Shown here: piece after piece, positions 1 through 6,069 of the stretch
Position numbering within the stretch: the first letter of the stretch is position 1
How the letters are laid out: each line of letters begins with the position of its first letter
NCBI GenBank assembly: GCA_900549195.1
Contig: URNK01000045.1
Location: forward strand, 1-11,106
Reading direction: 5' to 3'
Origin: an uncultured Collinsella sp.
GTDB taxonomy: Bacteria > Actinomycetota > Coriobacteriia > Coriobacteriales > Coriobacteriaceae
Length of the DNA: 11,106 nucleotides
Position numbers and translations under genes: made by a program
The notes under the pieces: generated by a model
Seen by the model: only the letters and a program-made list of their open reading frames with translations
Databases searched by the model: none
Told to the model about the DNA's origin: nothing

Positions 1-12
1 TATAAGAGACAG
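1..12. other. Nextera transposon end remnant (sequencing adapter)
   Basis: The first twelve bases, TATAAGAGACAG, are the last 12 bases of the 19-base Tn5 mosaic end used in Nextera libraries. They are followed directly by in-frame coding sequence of the channel gene. With the full adapter at the other end of the window, this marks library artefact and not biology. Twelve bases alone could be chance; the pairing with the right end makes the call firm. Confidence 0.9.
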
Positions 13-381
13 GTCCAGGACATCACCTGGCGCCACACGACCATCGAAGATGCCTGCGGGCAGACCATCATCGTCCCCAACTCCAACATCTCCAAGAACA
101 CGCTCGTGCATTTGATGCCCTTTGGGCGCGTGGCTGTGCCCGTTGCCGTAAAGGACACGTCCAAGTGGGCCTCGCTCGACGCACTGGCAGACGAGCTCAC
201 GAGCGCAACCAAAACGGCCGTCTCGCCCATCTCGGGCTTTGACAAAGAGCCCTACGTGCTCTTTAGCGAGATCGGCGACTTTGGCATTAAGGGCAAGATC
301 ATCTTTATCGTCAGCGACGACAGCACCACCTTCACGGCAGCCGACGCCTGCATCCGCGCCATCGCCCCTATCATCGCCTAA
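13..381 (+). CDS. MscS-family mechanosensitive ion channel, C-terminal part (5' truncated)
   Basis: This is the last 122 residues of an open frame that runs in from the left edge; only the first 12 bases are adapter. The piece begins QDITWRHTTIEDACGQ and continues to IIVPNSNISKN. That is the MscS beta-domain pattern, in which a strand with 'T.I...DG..IIVPNS' follows the pore helices. The remaining alpha/beta portion (about residues 35-122) matches the soluble cytoplasmic vestibule domain. Such channels open under membrane tension and release osmolytes during hypo-osmotic shock. The transmembrane helices and true start lie outside the window, so subfamily and topology cannot be judged. An imperfect terminator-like hairpin follows the stop at once, so the gene appears to end its transcription unit. 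The family assignment rests on the VPNS-type motif and general similarity. Confidence 0.82.
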   Translation, partial: VQDITWRHTTIEDACGQTIIVPNSNISKNTLVHLMPFGRVAVPVAVKDTSKWASLDALADELTSATKTAVSPISGFDKEPYVLFSEIGDFGIKGKIIFIVSDDSTTFTAADACIRAIAPIIA

Positions 382-382
382 C

Positions 383-418
383 CCGCCAAAAAGGGACAGG
401 CACCTTTGTGGTGGTTTT
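383..418 (+). terminator. Rho-independent terminator after the MscS-type gene
   Basis: CCGCCAAAAAGG (383-394) pairs with CCTTTGTGGTGG (403-414) around an 8-base loop, with one mismatch and one G.T pair, and is followed by TTTT (415-418). It starts one base after the stop codon. Its core resembles the terminator at 3097-3135. Confidence 0.65.
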
Positions 419-443
419 CATTCGTGGTACCATGGTTTATATA
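415..443 (+). promoter_or_regulatory. Possible sigma-70 promoter for the BMP/phosphoesterase unit
   Basis: TTTTCA (415-420, 4 of 6 to TTGACA) and TATATA (438-443, 4 of 6 to TATAAT) are 17 bp apart. They lie 30 bp before the start codon at 473. The -35 candidate overlaps the T-run of the preceding terminator. Weak matches; the position is plausible. Confidence 0.3.
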
Positions 444-472
444 GTTGTTTAAACGACTAAGGGAGCAACATC

Positions 473-2389
473 ATGGAAGAGGCCTATCGTCAAGCACGCA
501 AGCGCGGCGAGCAAGGACGCCGACGCGCCATTAGCCAAAGCGAGCATCCATACCTTACGGACCTCGACAGTTTGGTTGCTCAGCTCCCCTTAGGTCAGCG
601 AGTGAGCGTCGGCCTGCGGGATATTCCGCTCGAAATGGTCGTCGGCACGGTCACCAAAGGCCGTCAGTCCGCCTTTTCGTGTAACTTTATGCCTCTGCTG
701 CCGTTTAACACCGAGTTCGCCCGCAAGTGGTCCAACCTCTACGACATCCAGGTAACCGAGGGCTATCGCGACCCCATCATCGTCACCGAGTTCATGCATC
801 GGTTCTATGTCCAGGAAGGCAACAAACGCGTCAGTGTCCTCAAATTCCTGGACGCTCCAACGGTTTCGGCCAGGGTCACCCGTCTCTACCCCGGCACATG
901 GGATTCCGTCGAAAGCCGCCTGTACGGTGAATTCTGCGCGTTTTGGCGCGTCTGCCCCCTATACGAGATCGAGTTCTCGCGTGAGGGAAGCTACGAAACG
1001 CTCGCCAAGATGCTCGGTCAGAACCTTATCGAAAAATGGCCGCAGAAAAAGGTCGACTACCTGCGCCACACCTTCCTGCTCTTTAAGCGCGCCTACCTTC
1101 GCGCAGGCGGCGACCACCTGGACATTACGCCTGCCGACGCCATGCTCGTGTACCTCAATGTGTACAACCAGGACCGCCTGCTGGATACGCCGACGGATAT
1201 CGTCGTAAACCGCCTGTGCAAGATTTGGCGCGAGCTGGTCATTGCCGGCAAAAATGACGAGGACAAGGTCGATCTTGTCGAAGCACCTGGCGTCGACGAG
1301 GAAGAAACGCCCGTCAAGTCCACCGCTGGCGTGCTCAACTTCTTTATGGGCAAGACCGTCTACTCGACGGCCAACCCCCTGCGCATCGCCTTTATCCATG
1401 AGTTCCCCTGTGCGACGTCGAGCTGGGACAGCCTGCACGACCAAGGGCGTCAGTATCTCGATGAGCACTTTGGCGGTATCGTGCGCACCGAGGCGTTCGA
1501 GGACTGTCACGATCCGGATGTGTTCTACGCCGCCGTGGAAACGGCTGTCAAACATGGAGCAAACGTCATCTTCTCGACCTCGCACCGCCTGATGGAATAC
1601 ACGCTCAGGGCTGCCGTTGAGTATCCCCGGGTTCGGTTCCTCAACTGCTCTATCGGCCTTCCCCATCAAAGCGTCCGTTCGTACTTTGGCAAGATGTACG
1701 AGGCCAAGTTTCTCCTGGGCGCCCTTGCCGCCAGCATGGCGGACAACCACCGCATCGGTTACCACGCGTCGGTCTTCGCCTCGGGCGCACTCAGCGAGAT
1801 CAACGCCTTTGCGATTGGCGCCTCGCTGCTCGACCCCCGCGCGCAGGTAATCCTCACCTGGGGCGATGTTCCCGCCGGTGGTCTTGCCGAAGCCATGTGC
1901 CGCGAAGGCGTAAGCGTCATGACCGGCGCTGACATGTCAAAGTCGCTCGAAGACCCAACGGCCTACGGGCTTCACCGCTTGGTCGACGGCAAAGTCATCG
2001 GCATCGCCATGCCCGTATGGAACTGGGGCCGTTACTACGAGCTCATCGTTCGCAGCCTTCTTCACGGCACGTGGGACGAGACCAGCGACGACAACCAAGT
2101 GCGCGCTGTCAACTACTGGTATGGCATGAGCTCCGGCGTTATCGACATCCGTTACGCTCCGGGCCTACCCTACCAAACGCGCAAACTCGTGCAGTTGCTC
2201 CGCAACGGCATTGTTGTGGGATCCATCAACCCCTTTGGCGGCGAGCTCCACAGCCAGAACGGCGTGGTACAGATCGAAGGCTTCCCTCCGCTGCCGAGCA
2301 CGCAGATTGTCGAGATGAATTGGCTGGCGGACAACGTGGTAGGCACCATTCCGCAGCTCGACGATGAGCCGAAAGTCCCTGCCCTATGA
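473..2389 (+). CDS. Cytosolic BMP/PnrA-type ligand-binding protein with an N-terminal ParB-like segment
   Basis: A 638-residue protein, much longer than the roughly 330-370 residues usual for BMP (basic membrane protein/PnrA) substrate-binding lipoproteins. Residues about 303-620 form the BMP-like periplasmic-binding fold: LRIAFIHEF at the first strand, GANVIFSTS (362-370), VRFLNCSIG (387-395), and the Y..KFLLGALAA segment (409-420). There is no signal peptide, lipobox or membrane segment, so the protein is predicted to be cytosolic. Residues about 95-140, with YVQEGNKRVSVLKF (112-125), resemble the ParB/sulfiredoxin-like 'DGNHRLAALK' motif. A helical stretch and an acidic linker (about 260-280) join the two parts. 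BMP proteins bind nucleosides in known cases (PnrA), so an intracellular nucleoside-type sensor is an inference. RBS GGAG (462-465) stands 7 bp from the ATG. The stop overlaps the next start by 4 bp. No permease or ATPase gene is nearby. Confidence 0.75.
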   Translation: MEEAYRQARKRGEQGRRRAISQSEHPYLTDLDSLVAQLPLGQRVSVGLRDIPLEMVVGTVTKGRQSAFSCNFMPLLPFNTEFARKWSNLYDIQVTEGYRDPIIVTEFMHRFYVQEGNKRVSVLKFLDAPTVSARVTRLYPGTWDSVESRLYGEFCAFWRVCPLYEIEFSREGSYETLAKMLGQNLIEKWPQKKVDYLRHTFLLFKRAYLRAGGDHLDITPADAMLVYLNVYNQDRLLDTPTDIVVNRLCKIWRELVIAGKNDEDKVDLVEAPGVDEEETPVKSTAGVLNFFMGKTVYSTANPLRIAFIHEFPCATSSWDSLHDQGRQYLDEHFGGIVRTEAFEDCHDPDVFYAAVETAVKHGANVIFSTSHRLMEYTLRAAVEYPRVRFLNCSIGLPHQSVRSYFGKMYEAKFLLGALAASMADNHRIGYHASVFASGALSEINAFAIGASLLDPRAQVILTWGDVPAGGLAEAMCREGVSVMTGADMSKSLEDPTAYGLHRLVDGKVIGIAMPVWNWGRYYELIVRSLLHGTWDETSDDNQVRAVNYWYGMSSGVIDIRYAPGLPYQTRKLVQLLRNGIVVGSINPFGGELHSQNGVVQIEGFPPLPSTQIVEMNWLADNVVGTIPQLDDEPKVPAL

Positions 2390-3096
2390 AAATCCTTGCC
2401 ATAGCCGATACCGAAGAACGATGCCTTTGGGAGTGCTTTCGCAAGGAACGCTTTGAGGGAGTCGACCTGATTTTGTCCGCCGGCGATCTGGACCCGGACT
2501 ATCTTGAGTTTTTGGTTACGGTCATCAACAAACCGCTCATCTACGTGCGCGGCAATCACGATGACCGCTACGCACGTCATGCACCGGGTGGATGTATCTG
2601 CGTAGAGGACAGCGTGTACACGTACCGAGGGATTCGCATTGCGGGCCTTGGCGGGTCCATGCGTTATCGCGACGGCGCCAACATGTACACCGAACGCGAG
2701 ATGTCCAAGCGCATGCGTAAGCTGTCGCGTAAGGTTAGGATGGTCGGCGGGTGCGACATTCTGCTTACCCATGCACCCGCCGCCGGTATGGGTGATCTGG
2801 ACGATCTGCCGCATCGAGGGTTCGAGTGCTTTAACACAGCACTCGAATCCTGGAATCCCGACTACATGGTGCACGGGCATGTGCACCAAAGCTACGGCTA
2901 CGATTTTCAGCGCGAGCGTCAGCATGTGTGTGGAACGACGATCATCAACGCCTGCGGCTATACGCAGTTTGAGCTCGACCAGACGCGCTACCCCATCCGT
3001 GGCTGGCAGGCAGCCTGGCTCAATTCGCAAACCATGCGCCGCGAGCTCAAACGCCACGATGCTATCGAGTCCTCAACAGCCAGAACACCCTGGTAA
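2386..3096 (+). CDS. Calcineurin-like metallophosphoesterase
   Basis: 236 residues with the ordered motifs of the calcineurin-like phosphoesterase fold: D8-T-E10, G-D34-L, GNHDD (56-60), LTHAP (127-131) and HGHVH (163-167). These ligate two metal ions in the family. The first motif is normally D-x-H; here the histidine is replaced by E10, which may alter metal choice or activity. The size suits YfcE-like or small nucleotide/phosphodiester hydrolases, but no substrate can be named. The start ATG overlaps the upstream stop as ATGA (2386-2389), which implies translational coupling and a joint function with the ParB-BMP protein. A perfect terminator begins right after the stop. The C-terminal 25 residues or so are basic and polar and look disordered. 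The protein has no signal peptide, so it should act in the cytoplasm. Confidence 0.85.
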   Translation: MKILAIADTEERCLWECFRKERFEGVDLILSAGDLDPDYLEFLVTVINKPLIYVRGNHDDRYARHAPGGCICVEDSVYTYRGIRIAGLGGSMRYRDGANMYTEREMSKRMRKLSRKVRMVGGCDILLTHAPAAGMGDLDDLPHRGFECFNTALESWNPDYMVHGHVHQSYGYDFQRERQHVCGTTIINACGYTQFELDQTRYPIRGWQAAWLNSQTMRRELKRHDAIESSTARTPW

Positions 3097-3135
3097 CCAC
3101 CTCAAAGGGGACGCTGACCCCTTTGAGGTGGTTTT
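3097..3135 (+). terminator. Strong rho-independent terminator of the BMP-phosphoesterase unit
   Basis: CCACCTCAAAGGGG (3097-3110) and CCCCTTTGAGGTGG (3118-3131) form a perfect 14-bp stem with loop ACGCTGA, followed by TTTT. The stem begins on the base after the stop codon. Confidence 0.9.
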
Positions 3136-3145
3136 GGCACGCGAT

Positions 3146-3185
3146 AGCAAGAAACCCGGTCCCACACGAGGCGGAACCGGGTTTC
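3146..3185 (-). terminator. Terminator of the rplK-rplA transcription unit
   Basis: GAAACCCGGT (3151-3160) pairs with ACCGGGTTTC (3176-3185). Read on the - strand the hairpin ends in GGGTTTCTTGC, a short T-rich tail. It lies about 38 bp past the rplA stop, facing the + strand terminator at 3097-3135, so the two convergent units are closed separately. Confidence 0.75.
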
Positions 3186-3223
3186 TTTAGCAATGCTTGC
3201 TTTGCTCAGGCAGTAACTAGCAG

Positions 3224-3931
3224 TTACTCAGCCAGGAAGTCACGCTGGACAGCGGGATCGACCTTGACGCCAGGGCCCATGGTGGAAGACACGGAGATGG
3301 ACTTGACGTACTTGCCCTTAGCAGAAGAGGGCTTGACGCGCAGGATCTCGGTGTACAGGGCAGCGTAGTTCTCGACGAGCTGCTGCTCAGAGAAGGACTT
3401 CTTGCCCAGGGGCACGTGGCAGATGCCGTAGCGGTCGGCACGATACTCAACGCGGCCGGCCTTGAGCTCGGAGACCATCTTGGCGACGTCCATGGTCACG
3501 GTGCCGAGCTTAGGGTTCGGCATGAGGCCACGGGGACCAAGGATCTTACCGATGCGGCCAACCTTGGCCATCATGTTCGGCGTAGCGATAGCGGCGTCGA
3601 AGTTGATCTCGCCCTTCTGAATCTGGGCGACGAGCTCGTCGGAACCGATGATATCGGCGCCGGCAGCCTCGGCCTCGCGGGCCTTCTCGCCCTCGGCGAA
3701 GACGGCAACACGAACGGTCTTGCCGGTGCCGTGGGGCAGGGAGATGGAACCACGGATGTTCTGGTCAGCCTTACGAGTATCGATGCCCAGACGGAAGTGG
3801 GCCTCGACGGTCTCGTCGAACTTGGCGGTGTCGAGCTCCTTGATGAGCTTGGCAGCCTGAAGGGGGGTGTAGAGCGTGGCGCGGTCGATCTTCTCGGCAG
3901 CGGCGTTATAGCTCTTACCATGCTTAGCCAT
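3224..3931 (-). CDS. rplA: 50S ribosomal protein L1
   Basis: 235 residues from MAKHGKSY, the usual L1 length. The signature GPRGLMPNPKLGTVT is present, as are the flanking GADIIGSDELVAQIQKGE and FDAAIATPNMM segments. L1 binds the L1 stalk of 23S rRNA, moves with E-site tRNA, and in many bacteria represses its own operon by binding the mRNA leader. An ATG two codons further upstream (3937) exists. The RBS AGGAGGT (3945-3939) would then be only 1 base away, whereas it is 7 bases from the ATG at 3931, so the shorter start is chosen. It follows rplK after a 117-bp spacer that holds three small hairpins. No rplJ/rplL follows; a terminator closes the unit instead. Confidence 0.98.
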   Translation of the reverse strand: MAKHGKSYNAAAEKIDRATLYTPLQAAKLIKELDTAKFDETVEAHFRLGIDTRKADQNIRGSISLPHGTGKTVRVAVFAEGEKAREAEAAGADIIGSDELVAQIQKGEINFDAAIATPNMMAKVGRIGKILGPRGLMPNPKLGTVTMDVAKMVSELKAGRVEYRADRYGICHVPLGKKSFSEQQLVENYAALYTEILRVKPSSAKGKYVKSISVSSTMGPGVKVDPAVQRDFLAE

Positions 3932-3955
3932 GTGCATTACCTCCTGTGGTTAAAC

Positions 3956-4029
3956 GGGCGTGAGCCCTCCCACATCGTATCGTGTGCCCTATTGCACACA
4001 TTTAACGGGCGCCCCGGTCGGAGCACCCG
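3956..4029 (-). promoter_or_regulatory. Three consecutive hairpins in the rplK-rplA spacer
   Basis: On the - strand transcript, in order: a 10-bp stem with loop GACC (4029-4006, two G.U pairs), a 6-bp GTGTGC/GCACAC stem (3999-3982), and GGGC/GCCC with a 4-base loop (3967-3956). The last ends about 10 bases before the rplA Shine-Dalgarno. None has a clear T-run, so they look like mRNA structure and not terminators. They could affect rplA translation or RNA processing. An L1-binding role is only a possibility. Confidence 0.5.
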
Positions 4030-4048
4030 TCGTTACCATAAGAAATCG

Positions 4049-4477
4049 CTACTCAGCGATGGTGACGCCCATGGAACGGGCGGTACCGGCGATGATCTTC
4101 TTGGCGGCGTCAATGTCGTTGGCATTGAGGTCCGGCATCTTGATCTCGGCGATCTTGGTGAGCTGCTCCTGGGAGAGCTGACCAACCTTGTCGGCCTGGG
4201 GCTTAGCGGAACCAGACTTGAGGTTCAGCTCCTTCTTGATAAGGTGAGCCGCCGGCGGGGTCTTGGTGATGAAGGAGAAGGACTTGTCCTCGTAGACAGA
4301 GATCTCAACGGGGATGATGTCACCCTTCTTGTCCTGCGTCTCGGCGTTAAAGGCCTGGCAGAACTGCATGATGTTCACGCCAGCAGCGCCCAGGGCGGGG
4401 CCGACGGGAGGAGCGGGGTTTGCTGCACCAGCAGGAATCTGGAGCTTAATGACGTTGGCAACCTTCTTCTCAGCCAT
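4049..4477 (-). CDS. rplK: 50S ribosomal protein L11
   Basis: 142 residues, the normal L11 length. The N-terminal domain shows IKLQIPAGAANPAPPVGPALG and GVNIMQFCQAFN, the conserved proline-rich linker region hit by thiostrepton-class drugs. The C-terminal rRNA-binding domain ends GTARSMGVTIAE. L11 binds the GTPase-associated centre of 23S rRNA and supports EF-G and stringent-response signalling. An ATG two codons upstream (4483) is possible, but AGGA (4487-4484) would abut it; spacing is 6 bases to the ATG at 4477, which is chosen. The 120-bp spacer back to the nusG stop holds no evident terminator, so transcription from the secE-nusG side probably continues. I saw no convincing separate promoter there. 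Confidence 0.98.
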   Translation of the reverse strand: MAEKKVANVIKLQIPAGAANPAPPVGPALGAAGVNIMQFCQAFNAETQDKKGDIIPVEISVYEDKSFSFITKTPPAAHLIKKELNLKSGSAKPQADKVGQLSQEQLTKIAEIKMPDLNANDIDAAKKIIAGTARSMGVTIAE

Positions 4478-4597
4478 GGTCATTCCTTTCGAATCACGAG
4501 TGTGAAGTACTTGCTATATCGTAAGCACGCACGTGTTAGAAGCACTCCTGAGATGAGCAGTCACAGAAGAAGCACGCTCGCGCGAACGGACGAAAAC

Positions 4598-5134
4598 TTA
4601 AGCGATGACAGCGACCTGGTTAAAGTCGAGCTCGACCGGCGTCTCGCGGCCAAAGATCATCAGCGTGACCTTGAGCTTGCCAGCCTCGGTGTTAACCTCG
4701 GAGACCTTGCCATCAAAGTCGGTAAGCGGGCCATCGGTGACGCGGACGGACGTGCCGACCTGAATATCAACCGAGGTGCGCTTGGGCGAATCGCCCTTAC
4801 CGGGACGACGAGTCATCTTATTGTACTCATCGCGGGAAAGCGGTGCGGGCTTACCGTTGCCGCCCAGGAAACCGGTGACGCCGGGCGTGTTGCGAACACA
4901 CGTCCAAGCATCGTCATCCATCTCCATGCGGACCAAGACATAACCCGGGAAGATCTTGGAATCCTTGGTCTCGCGCTTGCCACCCTCTTTGATCTCGGTG
5001 ACGCGCTCCATAGGAATCTCGATATCAAAGATACGGTCCTGCATGCCCATGGTCTCGATACGATGCTCGAGATCGGACTTTACGCGGTTCTCGTATCCGG
5101 AGTAAGTGTGAACGACGTACCAACGCTTAGACAT
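4598..5134 (-). CDS. nusG: Transcription termination/antitermination factor NusG
   Basis: 178 residues, close to the 181 of E. coli NusG. The NGN domain opens with KRWYVVHTYSGYENRVK and includes the hydrophobic FPGYVLVRMEM strand and the TPGVTGFLGG loop. A KOW domain follows (about residues 125-178), with VRVTDGPLTDFDGKVSEVN. NusG binds RNA polymerase through NGN and couples it to Rho or to ribosomal S10 through KOW. The start is 3 bp after the secE stop. The RBS GAGGGG (5147-5142) lies within the end of secE, 7 bp before the ATG, so the two are translationally linked. There is no insertion of the long acidic kind seen in some actinobacterial NusG proteins. Confidence 0.98.
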   Translation of the reverse strand: MSKRWYVVHTYSGYENRVKSDLEHRIETMGMQDRIFDIEIPMERVTEIKEGGKRETKDSKIFPGYVLVRMEMDDDAWTCVRNTPGVTGFLGGNGKPAPLSRDEYNKMTRRPGKGDSPKRTSVDIQVGTSVRVTDGPLTDFDGKVSEVNTEAGKLKVTLMIFGRETPVELDFNQVAVIA

Positions 5135-5137
5135 GGT

Positions 5138-5476
5138 TTAGCCCCTCAATCCAGAGAACAGAGCAAGAGCCTCGCCAAAGCCAGCATCGAGCAGAGCGAT
5201 GACGACGCCGACGACGATCAGAGAAGCGCAAACGACAACCGAGTAGTTCACGAGCTCCTTCTTATCGGGCCACGTGACACGCTTCATCTCGGACTTGACC
5301 GAAGCGAAATACTTCTTGGTGCGGGCGAAGAAACCAGGCTTCTCGTTCTTCTTGGACTTCGCAGCCTTCTCGTTCTTCTTGGCAACGGCCTTCTTGGCCT
5401 CAACCTTGGAGTTGGCGGCAGCTTTGTTGGCAGGTGCCGGCTGCTGAGCCTTCTTCTTGTTCTTCTTGTTGGCCAT
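5138..5476 (-). CDS. secE: Preprotein translocase subunit SecE
   Basis: 112 residues: a long Lys/Ala-rich N-terminal extension (residues 1-47), the conserved amphipathic stretch with KRVTWPDKKEL (65-75), and one membrane span at about 76-97. This is the single-span SecE type of Gram-positive bacteria, here with a longer charged cytoplasmic tail than the roughly 60-residue Bacillus form. SecE clamps SecY in the protein-export channel. GGAGG, 8 bases before the ATG, is a good ribosome-binding site. The gene follows tRNA-Trp, separated by a stable hairpin, and runs straight into nusG. Confidence 0.97.
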   Translation of the reverse strand: MANKKNKKKAQQPAPANKAAANSKVEAKKAVAKKNEKAAKSKKNEKPGFFARTKKYFASVKSEMKRVTWPDKKELVNYSVVVCASLIVVGVVIALLDAGFGEALALFSGLRG

Positions 5477-5514
5477 TTGGGTTACCTCCGCGCAATGCGC
5501 TTATACATGAATAA

Positions 5515-5542
5515 CCGTAAGCCCCCAAGTGGGAGCTTACGG
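5515..5542 (-). terminator. Hairpin between tRNA-Trp and secE (partial terminator or processing site)
   Basis: On the - strand CCGTAAGCTCCC and GGGGGCTTACGG form a 12-bp stem with one G.T pair and loop ACTT, followed by TTATTC. The T-run is poor. Together with the lack of an obvious promoter before secE this suggests attenuation or tRNA processing with partial read-through. Full termination remains possible if a weak promoter was missed. Confidence 0.55.
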
Positions 5543-5551
5543 AATAATGAC

Positions 5552-5627
5552 TGGCACGCCAGGAAGGACTCGAACCCTCAACACTCGGTTTTGGAGACCG
5601 ATGCTCTACCAATTGAACTACTGGCGT
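5552..5627 (-). tRNA. tRNA-Trp (anticodon CCA)
   Basis: On the - strand the 7-bp acceptor stem ACGCCAG/CTGGCGT closes perfectly. The D-arm has AGTTCAATTGGTAGAG, the anticodon loop TCTCCAAAA reads CCA, and the T-arm has GGTTCGAGTCC. Discriminator G is followed by an encoded CCA tail; the gene is 76 nt with it. It starts 13 bp after the rpmG stop, so it must be cut out of the rpmG-secE transcript. Confidence 0.97.
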
Positions 5628-5640
5628 ATGTGACTAGAGA

Positions 5641-5790
5641 CTAGCGAGTCTCTTTGTGCAGCGTGTGGTGACGGCACCAGGGGCAATACTTCTTGATCTC
5701 CATACGATCAGGCATGGTCGACTTGTTCTTGGTGGTCGTATAGTTGCGGCGCTTGCACTCAGTGCACGCAAGAGTAACTAGAGTACGCAT
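5641..5790 (-). CDS. rpmG: 50S ribosomal protein L33, zinc-binding form
   Basis: A 49-residue protein starting MRTLVTLACTECKRRNY and ending HTLHKETR. Cysteines at 9, 12, 36 and 39 (CTEC and CPWC) make the zinc-ribbon 'C+' form of L33. L33 sits on the large subunit near the E-site. The length equals the usual L33. AAAGG (5805-5801) and AGGA (5797-5794) stand before the ATG as possible ribosome-binding sites; the nearer is close at 3 bases. A strong promoter lies about 50 bp upstream. It is the first gene of the rpmG - tRNA-Trp - secE - nusG - rplK - rplA series, matching the common bacterial order. Confidence 0.97.
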   Translation of the reverse strand: MRTLVTLACTECKRRNYTTTKNKSTMPDRMEIKKYCPWCRHHTLHKETR

Positions 5791-5835
5791 GTATCCTGAA
5801 CCTTTCATTTCCGCCCCGTACGGGCACGAGTTGTT

Positions 5836-5865
5836 ACTTTATCAGCTCCACGTAAGTGCTGTCAA
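5836..5865 (-). promoter_or_regulatory. Sigma-70-type promoter of the rpmG-secE-nusG unit
   Basis: A perfect -35 TTGACA (5865-5860) is followed by GATAAA (16-bp spacing) or TAAAGT (18-bp spacing) as -10. The block around the -35, GAGGTTTTCATTGACAGC, recurs with one change at the promoter of the tRNA-Tyr cluster (7689-7706). Confidence 0.7.
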
Positions 5866-6003
5866 TGAAAACCTCGAGTCAATTGGTTCTCGGTGGATCC
5901 ATTCATATTTGGAACACATCAATGAAGCCATCGAGAGCTAATCGACGGTGCATCCAGGACCATTATCAATCCTCTCGACACCAGCAACGGCTCAATATCC
6001 ATT

Positions 6004-6042
6004 GCAGAAAAGAACCCGGCACCCATATAAGTGCCGGGTTCT
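6004..6042 (-). terminator. Rho-independent terminator of tuf
   Basis: AGAACCCGGCAC (6011-6022) and GTGCCGGGTTCT (6031-6042) form a perfect 12-bp stem with loop of 8. On the - strand the arm ends in TTCTTTTCTG, a good T-rich tail. It lies 28 bp past the tuf stop. Confidence 0.9.
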
Positions 6043-6069
6043 CTAAGTCAGCTATATCAAAGAGCTAAT

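Noticed and set aside
3416..5644. 742-codon + strand frame across the ribosomal genes
   Set aside because: It is an antisense shadow of rplA, rplK, nusG and secE, which are unmistakable on the - strand, and it also crosses tRNA-Trp.
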